DNA of 64,000 bases, from assembly GCA_013398295.1 (NCBI GenBank), contig VZSF01003483.1:1-64000 (forward strand), in the 5' to 3' direction. Both the position numbers and the translations under genes were made by a program. Positions 52,541 through 64,000 of the stretch are shown piece after piece. The notes under the pieces are model-generated. The model saw nothing but the letters and a program-made list of their open reading frames with translations, searched no databases and was not told the origin of the DNA. Source of the stretch: Chionis minor. Its lineage: Eukaryota > Chordata > Aves > Charadriiformes > Chionididae. Each line of letters opens with the position of its first letter. Position 1 is the first letter of the stretch.

Positions 52541-55500
52541 ATGATTTTTTTCATTTAAAACAAGACTTAATGTAGAAAAATCTTATGTTCTTTATATCTT
52601 ATATTCTTCAGGAGCCTGATTTATTCACCCTGCTAACCTTTATAGAGGCTGCTCTCTGTACTGTCTCATGTTGGAGGCTTTTAAGTTCATTTGCAAAATC
52701 TGCATCCTCCTCCATGGTCTGACAGTCTTTGAAAAACCTCCCTAGTGGAATCAGTGTTAGAAATTTAAGCCATCATACGTTAGGTTTATTGAGATAACTA
52801 ATTGTGGCCAATTAAACATAATTACACTGAAAATTACAACACTTTAAAACCTGTTTTCCAAATAGCAAATATCTCTTATTACACACACAGGCTTTGGGAG
52901 TGTAAAATTGACAGTACCTATTATACTGTCAACTCTGTTAGTAAATATAACCCAATAAGTGTAATACATTAAGTGAATCATACAAAAGATTAATTTCAGT
53001 TTTGGTGACTTAATTACTGATTTGTAATTTAAATTCTGTAAGCTTTTCCTAATTTTTCCTAACCTTCATGTTTTCATTAATTTAATTTTAAATCAACTCA
53101 AAACATCATCTTTTGCTGTAGCATTTTGTTAAGCATGAAATAGTAAAGAGCTCTGTTGATGTATTTGGAGAAAAAGATCTATTAACAGATTTGTAGAGCC
53201 TGGGTATCAAAGGACTTGCTCAGCCATCCTGTTGTGTCTCCGGTGCATTGCAGGCCATTAACTTCCACCCACTTACCTCTCCTTCTAGCCCTATTAGTTT
53301 GATTGGTGCATTTTTATCCAGAGGAGACAAAACATTTGTGTACCATAGTGTCTTACCAGTTTGATAAAGCCAGTCTGATGCCTTCCCTTTCTTAGCTTTG
53401 TCCCTGGAAACAGCTACATTTAAGTTACTGTGGAAAATTCTTTTTTTTTAGCACTTGCACAACAGAAACCAAGGAGAGGTGGGTTAACCCTCTTTGTCAT
53501 CAATGTCAAGGTGATGATCTTGTAATTAAAATCAGCTAAAAGACTTGCCACCCATCTATACTGAGGAAACCCTTGACTCAGAAGGTGATCAACAGATATT
53601 GAAGACAGGAAAATAGCTCTACACTCTCTTAAAAGCATCATCCTATGCTCTTTTTTAGAGATTCATTTTTTGAAATACAGATGTTCTTACGCCCATGTTC
53701 TATAAGCCAAACACGATTTGTTTGGGTTTGTATTTCCCGTTGCCTCCAAATACTAGGGTTATGTTATTACCATAGCTTGACTTTCCCATAGCATAAGTCC
53801 TGGAATCAAGTCTACTTCTCACACTCTTAAGTACTAAAAATATTATCAGGGTCCTGAGGGCAATAAAAGGCTCTGGTGGCCCTGACCACCCTCACCTGCA
53901 ACATTTTTCAAAAGCAGAGAGACGAGCCCTGGCTGCTGAGGCCCCTGCACCCCTGGCTGAATTATTGTGTTTGGGTATCAGCTCCTCATCCCTTAGGGAG
54001 CAGCCAGTGATTCCTGCAACCAACCTGGACACATATTCTGTCCCCTTGATAACCCAATCTTCAGGTAGATAAATAGCAAAGTAACATCTGGATAAAATAC
54101 AGGTCAACACTACTTAGAAAAAATGAACTTACTTATGCTAGATACTTTAATTTATTTTTTTTCCGTATTAACTTGTACTTTAAAGGATTTGGTTTTCTTC
54201 TGCTTGCTTTGTTTTTCATTGCTGAAACCTTGACAAGGGCTACAGAGTAGATTTCCCAATCTGGGTGCTTTGAGTTCTGAGAGATAACAGTAGCAAGACT
54301 GAAGATCTGGCCTTGGTTTAACTCTTTGCATTAGCACTTCAAGAATGAGGTTCACTAACATGGGTAGATTCACAAAGTATAGGAATTTTGTAAAATCCTT
54401 TTACCTGACAATCATACAGATTTATATGGCACTTTCCTCACAGGAATTCCAGAGCATCCATGCAAGGAAAGACTAAATTAATTGTTTAGTCTCCATAGCA
54501 TTCCATAAGTATATTAGGGCTGATAAGTTCCAAGGAGGCATAAGAGCTGTTTAAGGCTAATGCAGGCACATATATTAGTTTAAGGGAGAGTTTGGTATGC
54601 TACGGATTTGCTCTGGTTGCCTGCCAGGAAAATGCTCTGGATCCAGTGACCTGAAAGGTCTTTCCATTTCCTCTGTTTCTCAGATGCCGCTGTGGTTGTG
54701 AAATCAGCCACACAGATAAGGAAAGATGCTGACTCCATAAGCTTTATTTATCACCTAATGCATAGTTTATTGTGGTTAATCAGCTCAGTACTATTAAAGC
54801 TTAAAAGTTTTAAAATCTTTGGTAAGAAGATAGAGCTATTGTTAATCTTTTATGACTATAGGAATGCAATCTCTGTAGTAGAGAGTTGCTGTTGAAAAAT
54901 TTGATGTTCGTACAAATAATTTGTACAGAATTTCATTCTGTTTTTTTAAAGTTAACTGTTGCAGGCTTAGATATGATCAGGTGATCTGCATTTTTCAGTT
55001 GCTTTCAGTCTTTCAAGCTAAGGAGGCACTTTAATTGTGAATCCCTATGTGGTGTCTGTAATTTGGCAAGCAGTTCCCTGTGAGTGAGAAAGGGGGATTT
55101 TGTGTGTTGATGGTGTTGCTATAGAAAACATCCTTGTTTTTGCCCTGTGATGTCGAAGGTGCTGCAGGAATTCTTAATGAGCAAGTTGCTGTGAGGCTGA
55201 GATGTAGTGGATATACCAACTTGAAATAAATTTTTTATGTCTTTCAGCTGTAATGTTTAAGTACCCTCAAACATGCTGCTCCAATCAGTTTGTTTGGGTT
55301 AGATTACTTTATATTGTGACAATACTTTTGTGTCTGTGCACTGAGATGAGCTCTAACTCAGATGGGGAAAAGATAAATCGCTATATGTGAGGTCTGCAGA
55401 GCTCACAATCAGGCCTTCTGTACAGGCATTATTAGCAGTGGCGTGACTGTCGATACCACATTAGCCAGATGGGCTAGTTATTAACCCAACTTCCACTTTC

Positions 55501-57912
55501 ATTGCTTTATTTCTGAACTGAGTTATTCCCACACCACTGCAGAAGAATCTATGCAGAGAATGTAAATTATACAGAACTGCTGTATGAATACTGCTGTGAG
55601 CAGTATGCATGTCTTTTAAAACCTGGAGTCACATTATAGTGCAGAAAAGTATCAACACGAACACATAGCATAACGCATGCAAAACTTCCTCCGCGTAACT
55701 TCTTTCTGTGACTTGATCTGCCCCTTGCTACACTGCGTGCCATGGTCACCCTTAAAGGCAAGGCTGTGTATGTAAATAATTTTTGTTACAAACTACTATA
55801 GGCAAAATAGGTCTCTATTTCTATGTAGTAACTTAGCAAATATATTAATAGTTGTTTCTTTTGATAGATGCCCTTAAAGAAAAATAACCTAGATTACTAA
55901 CACAGTCTGTGGGACAGAATTTACAGAGACAGGGAGTGATGGAAAATATACATCTTTATCTATGATAAAAATAATATATTTTAAATAGTTTTGGATGCAA
56001 CATAACGATTTATGATGTCTTCAGCAGAGAGGTATTTGACATATGAAAGTGAGAGAACAGGAAAACCCAGATGTAAAAAAGGTAATGCTAGTAAGTATTG
56101 GGAGTTCATGTTTGAGGCAATAGGGAAAATTTCTTTGCTAGTTAGGAAATTTTTCCCTGAGGGTGGTATGGTATTGCCAAGTCTGATCATTCAGAGATCA
56201 CAAGGCAGGCTTTCAGAATCATAAGATTATTACAAATGGTAAGACTTGACTTCTTTTTATTTGCCTCCTCCTATGCTTTCAGGGTGGAATCTGTTTGGTG
56301 TTTTGAAACTTCCATTTATTGCCATGAGGGCTAGCAATGTTTTGTTCTGAAACAAAGCAGAAGCAGAACTTGTGTTTAAATAATCAAGCTGAGGCTTGGA
56401 AAAAAAGCTCCTGCTATTGCAGCAGTACTGCTAGACTTGCAGGAATTGGCAGCCCTGCCATGGCTCCTGTCTATAGGATGTCTTGCACAGCTCTCTAAGC
56501 AGTGTCCCCTCGAGAAGGCAGAGGCAGTGGTTCCCAAGTAAGTGGACTTCCGTGATCTGAGAAGAATCCCAGTGGGTTCATGGCTGTGCAGATCTGACGA
56601 CTTGCAACTTTTGCCATTTCATATGTCTTGTGAGACAGCTCCACTCAGATTCCTGGAACACAATAGGTAATCATTGCTAAGTCATGGGTCTGGTCCAGCT
56701 TTGCTAGTTTGATGCTCCTTGGTGTTCACTTGCTTCCTTTAGGGCGTTCCAGTTTGTCTGTAATGATTAGATTGCTGTTGTGGCTGAACTATTTACAGTT
56801 TTTTAAATATAATTTTTCAAATTTGGATTCCCTGAGAAGAATGAATTAAGTGTTGCAAAGGAAAGTTTGAGCTACATTTTCAGATTTGCAAAAGAGTTTT
56901 CAAGATTTCCAACCAAACCGCAATTCCCACTGGGAGATCCCATACTTTAAAAACATCAGAGCTTAGATTCTTCCTATGTGCCTCTTGTACTGCAGGCTCT
57001 CTGACAGCCTCTAATCCTTCCAGACTTCACAGCATGCTCTGAAAATTGCAGTTTCCTTTTCTTCTTTGAAACAAATTCTTATCGTTTCTTGCATATGGTA
57101 TTACAGCTGACAGTATGTAGTCCCAGCCTGAATACTAAGACTGTAATGCTGTTTCCTGAGTTGTGCTAGAGTGTATAAATGACTTAACTGGGCTCGCAAG
57201 GTAGGTGCCACCAAAAGGAAATCTCAATTAATTTACAAATGACAGTTGGGACCATGTTCTATGTTGACCACCAGCTGATTCACATTTTAACAAGCTATTG
57301 TTTTCACAATTTAAATTCCAGTATTTCTTGAATTGTCTGTTTTCTCTAAGCCTCACTGGGTGCCTTTTGCACTATTAATCATGCATTTTTTCTTTAACAC
57401 ATGTATTTACATAACTGCAGAATTAGTTAAGAGAAAAGAGAGAATGTGACTTCCAGCTGAAGTGGAAAAAGAAATTGTTACTCGTTTGGGCAAACAGTTG
57501 CAGTGCAGGAATTCTGAAAACCACATATAATGACCAAGGTAACTGGGCAATGAAAGCTTACTGTCAGTTGGGATGATTACCACACCTTAGTGGTATTTTC
57601 TGTGTTGGGTTGGAGAGGGCAGTCAGGCAATATCTAAAATACTGCTAGGCTGTATTCTGATTTCATACCTAGGTTTACCAGTGTGTCTGGCTATAGAGTT
57701 ATATGTAATTTCTGTTCACATAAACAAAATCAGAATCAGCCCACTGTTTTCATTAGGAAGATATTTGATGATGTCTGCCTTCTGCATTACAACATAAGGT
57801 TTTTCCTTGTTTGTTGGAAGGAGCTGTAAATTAGCACATTGGTTTGATTTTAATCTTTGGCTATTGCAGTGTTGGTTTTATACAAAAGTCAAAGTATCAA
57901 GTTAAAGAGTGA

Positions 57913-58060
57913 CATAAAATCAGGTTGGAATGGGCCTCAAGAAGTCATTTATCTATATCAGAACAGCCTTAATTCTGCCCAATGGCTTCTGACAGATGTC
58001 TGGCACTTTAAAGACCAGTGTCTTAAAGCTCAAGAGGATGGGGACTCTATCTCTTCTTAA
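57913..58060 (-). mobile_element. Old CR1 3' end remnant
   Basis: AATCAGGTTGGAATGGGCCT then CAAGAAGTCATTTATCTATA resembles the antisense CR1 start 'tcagggttggaagggacctcaggaggtcatctagtcc'. AGCTCAAGAGGATGGGGACT matches 'cctccaaggatggagattcc'. Short and diverged. Confidence 0.5.
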
Positions 58061-60349
58061 GCAGCTTGCCGTTGTATGACTCACTTGCTGGAGAAAGCGC
58101 CTGCAAGTGTGCACCTGGCACCCTTTGCCAGAGAGTTTGCTGCATCTCCAAACCTGAAATTCAGAAGTAAAGGAACAGAGGTTGAACTGGAAACCATACG
58201 TGGGATTTCCCACTTCAGCCAGGTGGGCGAGCAAGGACACATCCTTCCTCGAGGACAGTCTCCTTTCCTTTGGTCTTGCTGCCTTATGGCAGCAGGGACC
58301 TTTTAATTCCTTGTGTGGATGTGTATGCAGATGGCCTTGAAGCTCATCACAGACTGTGCCCTCCCTATATGCCTCTCTTTGGAGAAAAGGGTTCTGCTGC
58401 ATGAAAACATCCACAGAGGAACATGCATGGGTTAACGACCAGTCATGCATTTTGCTCGTTGTTGGGAGATTTTCAAAGGACTACCAAGGAAGCAGGGCTC
58501 ATTCCCACTCTGAGCCTTATCCCCTATTTTGATTGGCAAAGAGAGGGCTGAGGGTGTACTGAAAGGCTCCGAAGATGCTCCTGTGCCCTCCCTTTTGTGT
58601 GCTGTGTAGACAGAGCAGAACAAAACACTCAGTGTGTCCCCCGGGAACTACGTCAGCTCCTGTCAATCAGCTGTTTACAGACTGGATCTGTGGAAAGGCT
58701 AGCTTTGTACGGGCAGAATCACTGGTGAAGACATTTGGTGTAGTACCACGTGTGTTGATGTTGGCTGGCATCACCTCTGTTCTATAAATATCCCTATTGG
58801 ATTGTGGCACAGCATTAATTCTTGCATGTTTTCACGCCAATTTTTCTTGCTTTTCCTAATCAAATATTTACAAACAATCCCGCAGTGCTCTCTGGCATCG
58901 TGAGGCGTCTCTCTGAAGGAAACCATTAATTTTCTGCTGTACAGCATTGGCTGATTAGATGCTTTGTGGAGGAAGAACTGATATGAAAGCACAGAAATGA
59001 AAACAGCAGTACTTCCGCCAAGCACCGTAGCCTGTTGCTACATGTTGGTTTCATTCATCAACTGGTTTTATTCATTTGTCTAAAGCGATGCTAGTGAGTG
59101 AATCCTACCAGAGAACTGCACAGACTGTGACGCAGTGCTCAGGAGCACGGGAGCTTGCCTTCCTTGCTGTCTTCTCTCTATACCCCTTCTCCCAACACCA
59201 GAGGTCAGCTTTCTACTGTTCATTTGAAGTGCTTTCTGCTCCGGCTATGGCATCTAGCTGTAACAAAATATAAACCAACAAGATCTGACACTCCTCCAGG
59301 CCAAACATGTCTTGCATGAAGGGTTAAGGTAGAAATACTTAAGATCTGGATGACCTATATGGCTCTTCTCACAGTAGAGCTGATTTCTAGTTGCCCTTGC
59401 CTTCCATCCTGGTGCTGCAGTTATCTGTTTGTTGTTTAGACTAACTTCAGAGCCAATGGATGTGAGGGCTCCTCCACAGTGATCTGGGGTTGTAGAGTGG
59501 CCAGGGTGTCTGCCTGCCTGTTTTAGTTACTTAGAAGGTCTCCATTGCTGTGGTGTCTGAGTTCCTTTCTGCCTTGATGGTCTATGTCTTCCCAGCCGAG
59601 ATCAGGCAATGCTGCTTCCGTTCTTACTGATGACAAAAGCCAAGCCAAGGGACCCGCACAATACAGCATGTATCCAGAACTGCATTCGTCTCAGATCCCA
59701 TAGGGCAGTCCTAGAAACACAAGGCTCTATTCCAGAAATTCCTGTAGATGGGCAGTGACTCTAGAGGCATTTTTCTCAAAAGGCTATTCAGCCTGGAGCA
59801 CTGCTTCTCTAGATATGTGCCATCACACCATGATACTGTTTTGGAGAGCCCCTAACTTGTCCCAGCCATCCCCTGCTCCTTCAAAGAGCAGGAAGCTTAC
59901 TAAGTCAGTTCTCTGTCTTTGCTGGTTAGTATCCAGAGGGCTGGGTCTCCGGGCAGCTTTAAAGACCTAGTCCTCCTTAGATTTCATGTAAAAACTGCTA
60001 ATTATATAGATTGAGTGTTACATGCATGCAATATCACCCTAAGATGACAGTACTGTTTAAAATGATTGTTTTTACAGTCAGATCAGGAACCACAGAGTCA
60101 CTGGGCTTAGAACACAAGGGATGGAAGGAAAAACAGCAGAGGGAGAAAGAGATCAGGATTTTTAGCAGCAGCCCATGATTAGATTGTTTTGTGTCAGTCA
60201 CGAAACTGGACTTGAAAATATTCTCCTAACTTGATGTAGACTCTGAGAAAGAAACCTTCTAGCTAAATCTGGAAGAGCGGTTGCAGGAGTGTGTGTTAGG
60301 AGGTCTGACATGGCATGCTGTATGCATTCGTGTACAGAGAGTAGCAGGA

Positions 60350-60720
60350 AGGAGGAGATGCTGAGTATTGTGCTGGTGAGACCTTTACTGGACTGTTGTA
60401 TCCGGCTATTAACAGCTCAGTCTTCAAAATGAATGTTACATTGAAAAAGGTTCAGAGCTGAGCCACTTATGTTTGGAAGCTCTGCCTTACAGTGAAATAC
60501 CCAAACAGCTCAGCTTATTAAGAAGTTTAAGTAATGATTTGATTATTGTCTGTTAGTTACTTGAAGGGAAAGGAAGGAGATACCTTGCAGAACAGAAGTC
60601 TTTCATCTTACTTTTTCATCTAGGACAGACTCTAGCAACTGGAAGTAGAATTCAGAGATCTCAGAAAGCTGGAAATGAATTGAATTCTTAATGGTGGAAG
60701 TAATTAAGGATAGGAAAAAA
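60350..60720 (+). mobile_element. Old CR1-type LINE, RT C-terminal remnant
   Basis: GTGCTGGTGAGACCTTTACT then GGACTGTTGTATCCGGC is the nucleotide ghost of CR1 'ALVRPLLEYCVQL'. It is followed by 'AAAAAGGTTCAGAGCTGAGCC' for the V/Q-R-R block. No open frame. Confidence 0.6.
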
Positions 60721-62739
60721 TGCAGGATTTATTCATCACAATGATCTCCTTTGGCCCTAGAATTTATAAATCTGCATTGGGCTAGTTCCATCATTAATTC
60801 TAGCGCTATGTAAGTTACTTTGTAAGCTCCTGAAGTTAGAAAGCTTATCATTGTTCCTAGGGAAGAACGGTAGGAAGAAATTCCATAAGGCCCCATTAAA
60901 GACTTTTTCTTCAAAGACTTTTCTCTTCTGTCTTTTGTTCTGGAGATGAGTGAGCATTATTTTTCAACAGAGTGGATCAGTAAAAACCTGAAGAAAATCT
61001 ATCTAATTTAATGTTTTCATTAGAGTTGAAACTTGTGAGATGTCAAAACTCTTCTTAGCTTACCTTTGGTTTTTGCTGCTGCAAAACAAAAACACATTCT
61101 TCAGCATAACATTTTTCTCTGCTGAACCCCCCTTAGGGAACTCAATCATAGTTTTCAATTCTCTGCTTCATGCTCAGTAATATTTGCTAGGCTGCCAGAC
61201 TGTCAGAATGTACCCAGGAATATCTGGACATTAACCTCCACTGACTGATACTATAGATGACTTCAGGTTAAGATTCTATCATGAATACATTAAAAATTCT
61301 GGCCATTGAAGAATAAGTGCAGACCAAACTTTCAGCTTTTAGAAACTTCTAATGCCAGAACAGTGTAAAAAAATCGGCATGTTCTGTGTTGTTTGGGGTT
61401 TTCTCCTTGTCTTTTTTGTGGCTTTAAGTTATTCTTAGTGCTGCATGTTTTGTTGTCAAGGGTATCTCTTTGCTGCAGTATGTGTGACAGAGGATAAAAG
61501 TGAGTTTTAGGATGTTGTGGGATGAAGTCAACTAGAGAAGGCAGGAAAAAATTATTCAGGGATGCTGAAATCTTTGTATCAGTGAGTAATCTAAGTGGTG
61601 AATCATGTAACTAGCTTTGAGTTGTGTCTTCAGCAACTCCTCTACACTTCTGGTTTCCTGGCTATAAGATAAGGAGAACACAACTTCCCTGTGTGAAGAA
61701 CTTGAGGCTTACAAGGTGTGTAGGACCAGGTAGTCTAGGCAGCCTTAATTTTTTGACATTATCACACTGGATTTAATTCATTGCTAAATCTTAGCAAACT
61801 ACTGCTGTTGGAAAGAGTCTCACCTACCATGAAAGAAAGGCAGCATGTATTGCTCCAAGAGCTACTGCTCATTCAGCCCTGAGCTGGATTCCTCAGATTC
61901 TCAGATAGATTTGTGGATCTGTAGATTCTCAGATTCCTTCATGTATCAGAGAGCTGACTAGGATGCATTGACATTCTGCATCTCCTCCCATCAAATGGTG
62001 CCTGAGGAAGTGGTTTCCAGCACTGTGTAAAGGGATCATCATAGAGGGACAGTTGTATCAGCTTTTTTATTGTTTGGTGAGTTCTTAAAAGAGAGGCCAA
62101 CACAGCAGATTCTCAAGATGCTGATAGTGTGGAAGCCAGATTGTGGATGCCAAGGATTTTGAAGTCTGGAGATGTTTGGCTCAGCCTTCCTGGGCACCCT
62201 TGATGCTGTATTACTGTATCTTTGTGTCCAAGCTGTAAGACTGTGCTCAGGACAATGGAAATCATCCCAGCCAAACACTGGGAGCTGTTTTTCACATTGT
62301 AACATGGTATTTGCTCTCTGAAGTTTCTGAGTGTCTTGCTGGGTTCAGTTCCCCAGGCAGTTCAGCTTTGTCTTGCCCAGGGCCAGATGCAACCCCTTTA
62401 TGTACCTGGGAGGTGCCCAGGTGCGCTCTTTTCCCCACCTTGGCTAACACAGGATAGGACAGTGATGCTCTGAAGCAGCACATACTTTCTAGATGCTTAT
62501 GCAGTCCCAGGGTTTCTTCCTCTGCTGCAGAGATGCTGGAGGGAAACCAGACTACCCAGCAGCAGCCTGCCTGGTGGAGACAGGAGATAATGGGGAGCTA
62601 AACTCCCCTTTAACTCTCACAGTGAATCCGTGGTGTTGACCAGACTTATAGTTGTGTTTGGTTTATGTGGTGGTTGGCTTCCAACCTGGGAGTCTATGAA
62701 GTTGGCTGTCATTATAGAAAGGTGGAAGTTTCTTCTTAA

Positions 62740-63088
62740 GTATATAAACATCTGATGGGAGGGAACAACAAAACCAGAGCTGGGCTCTTCCCAGTGGTAT
62801 CAAGTGAACGGACAAAAGATGATGGACATGAACTGAGATAAAGTCCCTTTAAATGTAAGGTAGAATTATTTTACTGTGAGGGTGGTTGAACAATGGAATA
62901 GTATCTCCTCAGCCTAGAAAAGTTGTGGAGATACCTTCTTAGAGATATTAAAAATCTGACTCAACACAGTCCTGGGCATCGTGTTCTATCTGAACATGCT
63001 TAAACCATGCTTTAAGCAGGGGCAACTGGACCAGATGATCTCCAGAAGTAGCTTCCAATCTCAGCTATTCTGTGATTCTGTGACTCTT
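62740..63088 (+). mobile_element. Old CR1 LINE with recognisable 3' terminus
   Basis: TGAGGGTGGTTGAACAATGG, then GCAACTGGACCAGATGATCT, then CTTCCAATCTCAGCTATTCT and GTGATTCTGTGACTC follow the CR1 3' end in order. The terminal octamers ATTCTGTG are preserved and a T-run follows. Sense orientation. Confidence 0.8.
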
Positions 63089-64000
63089 TTTTTTTTTTTT
63101 CATCCTTTATCCATCATATCTAAGTGTGAACCAAAAAAGCCCATGGTTTGTACAGATACTTGATGCTTTATGTGAGCCTTTTGGACCAGTTCCATTCCCT
63201 CATAACAGCTACTTGCTGTTTGGAAATTCCACTCTGAAGGATCCTCTGTCTCCTTGCCATAACTGCCTTTTTTCCCCCTGCCTTTGTTATCTGATCAAAG
63301 GATTGAACGCTATTGTTCTGTTGCATTATACATCATGAACTGACTTTATTTGAGACTTTATATATAAAAAATATAAAAGTTACTTTTGTTTTCATTCAGT
63401 TTTTTTTAGAAAACTAATTTTTTCTCTGAAATCTACTTTTAGTAGCTCTTAAAACCCACTTGTACTAACCACCAATCATACGCTTCACATATCTGCTTGA
63501 GATGCACAATATTTCATGTACTAAAAATAAAAGCAAGCCAAACAAAACAAACCACTGTGAGAAGAACTGAATATCTGGTATATATTCCAGCCTTATACAA
63601 AGAGGAATGTTTAAAGATATTGTCCAGATTTAATGACTGGTAGCTGGCTACACTGGGGAATGGGAAGAGGACCATTAGGGACCTGGGAGCTGCTTGACCA
63701 CAAGTTAATAGGGGCCTAGACAGTATTCTAGAAAAAGATATCACTGTTTTTATGCTCTGTTTTTATACACTTCCTTAAGTGTTTGATGTTAACCACTGCT
63801 GAAAACAGGATAGGGGCAGGTGTCTGAGCTGTAATGGCTGCTCTTGACATTCATTGTTTCTTGAAGTACATGCCCGTGCAGAATTGACTGCAGGTCAGCC
63901 TGTGTGCATAACTCTGCTGCTTCTTTGCTCCTCCATCAAATCTGGGTCTTCTGCCAAATGTCTTCATAAAAGTTCTCTGAGCTGCAGCATGATTTCTAAT

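Larger units (their letters stand above)
42287..64000 (+). other. DNAI1 intron 12, running out of the window (at least 21.7 kb as assembled)
   Basis: After the GTAAGT donor I could not recognise the expected next exon (YDFMKQSRG-like) or any later WD40 exon. The stretch contains CR1 remnants at 44430-44885, 47650-48430, 49040-49660, 51775-52540, 57913-58060, 60350-60720 and 62740-63088, a G-run with N at 51300-51311, and otherwise AT-rich unique-looking DNA. Nothing further is recognised in 42300-44400, 44900-47640, 49700-51290, 52550-57900, 58070-60340, 60730-62730 or 63100-64000. Confidence 0.6.

Noticed and set aside
54682..54720. Possible short exon after TCTCAG near 54682
   Set aside because: The translation (DAAVVVKSAT...) does not resemble the expected DNAI1 continuation and no good donor fits the required phase.
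57953..58450. 165-codon minus-strand open frame
   Set aside because: It starts inside an old CR1 remnant and the rest shows no family resemblance. It is probably chance.

Overview
The window is vertebrate nuclear DNA, almost certainly from a bird. It has intron-rich gene structure with GT-AG splice sites, a CpG-island promoter, and many CR1 LINE fragments, several with the avian-type 3' terminus of ATTCTATG-like octamers. Nothing here looks bacterial, viral or plasmid-borne.

Layout: positions 1-700 are a GC-rich CpG island holding a divergent promoter. On the minus strand the window cuts through the first coding exon of FAM219A (52 down to 1). On the plus strand, with 511 bp between the two start codons, begins DNAI1, the axonemal outer-arm dynein intermediate chain 1. 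Twelve coding exons of DNAI1 can be placed to the base by reading frame, splice sites and similarity to the mammalian protein as I recall it: 564-596, 12067-12135, 13972-14070, 14978-15058, 21369-21495, 22837-22916, 23754-23912, 25724-25783, 28213-28350, 38980-39064, 40019-40136 and 42243-42286. They join in one open frame of 364 codons plus one base. This is the N-terminal half of the protein: the dynein-arm and light-chain binding region and the entry into the WD40 propeller. I recognise no later exon between 42287 and 64000, so the window ends inside intron 12, or exons are lost at the N at 51311.

The introns are filled with CR1 remnants of different ages. Younger copies lie at 4317-4613, 15961-20711, 28773-29175, 34238-35108, 37966-38766 and 47650-48430. 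Older, decayed copies lie at 31900-32022, 35935-36545, 44430-44885, 49040-49660, 51775-52540, 57913-58060, 60350-60720 and 62740-63088. A composite pentanucleotide microsatellite lies 72 bp after the exon 10 donor (39136-39382). The CR1 in intron 4 contains an exact 2,230-bp direct duplication separated by a single N. This looks like two overlapping contig ends that were never merged.

How it works together: the shared promoter has GC boxes, an RFX X-box-like element, ETS-like sites and CREs. It could drive a ciliary gene (DNAI1) and a neighbour of unknown role (FAM219A) in opposite directions. I saw no previously undescribed system. The most useful observations are the X-box in the divergent promoter, the apparent false duplication, a CR1 with its 5' part fused to its 3' tail, changed QT light-chain-type motifs in the DNAI1 N-terminus, and the very long or incomplete intron 12.
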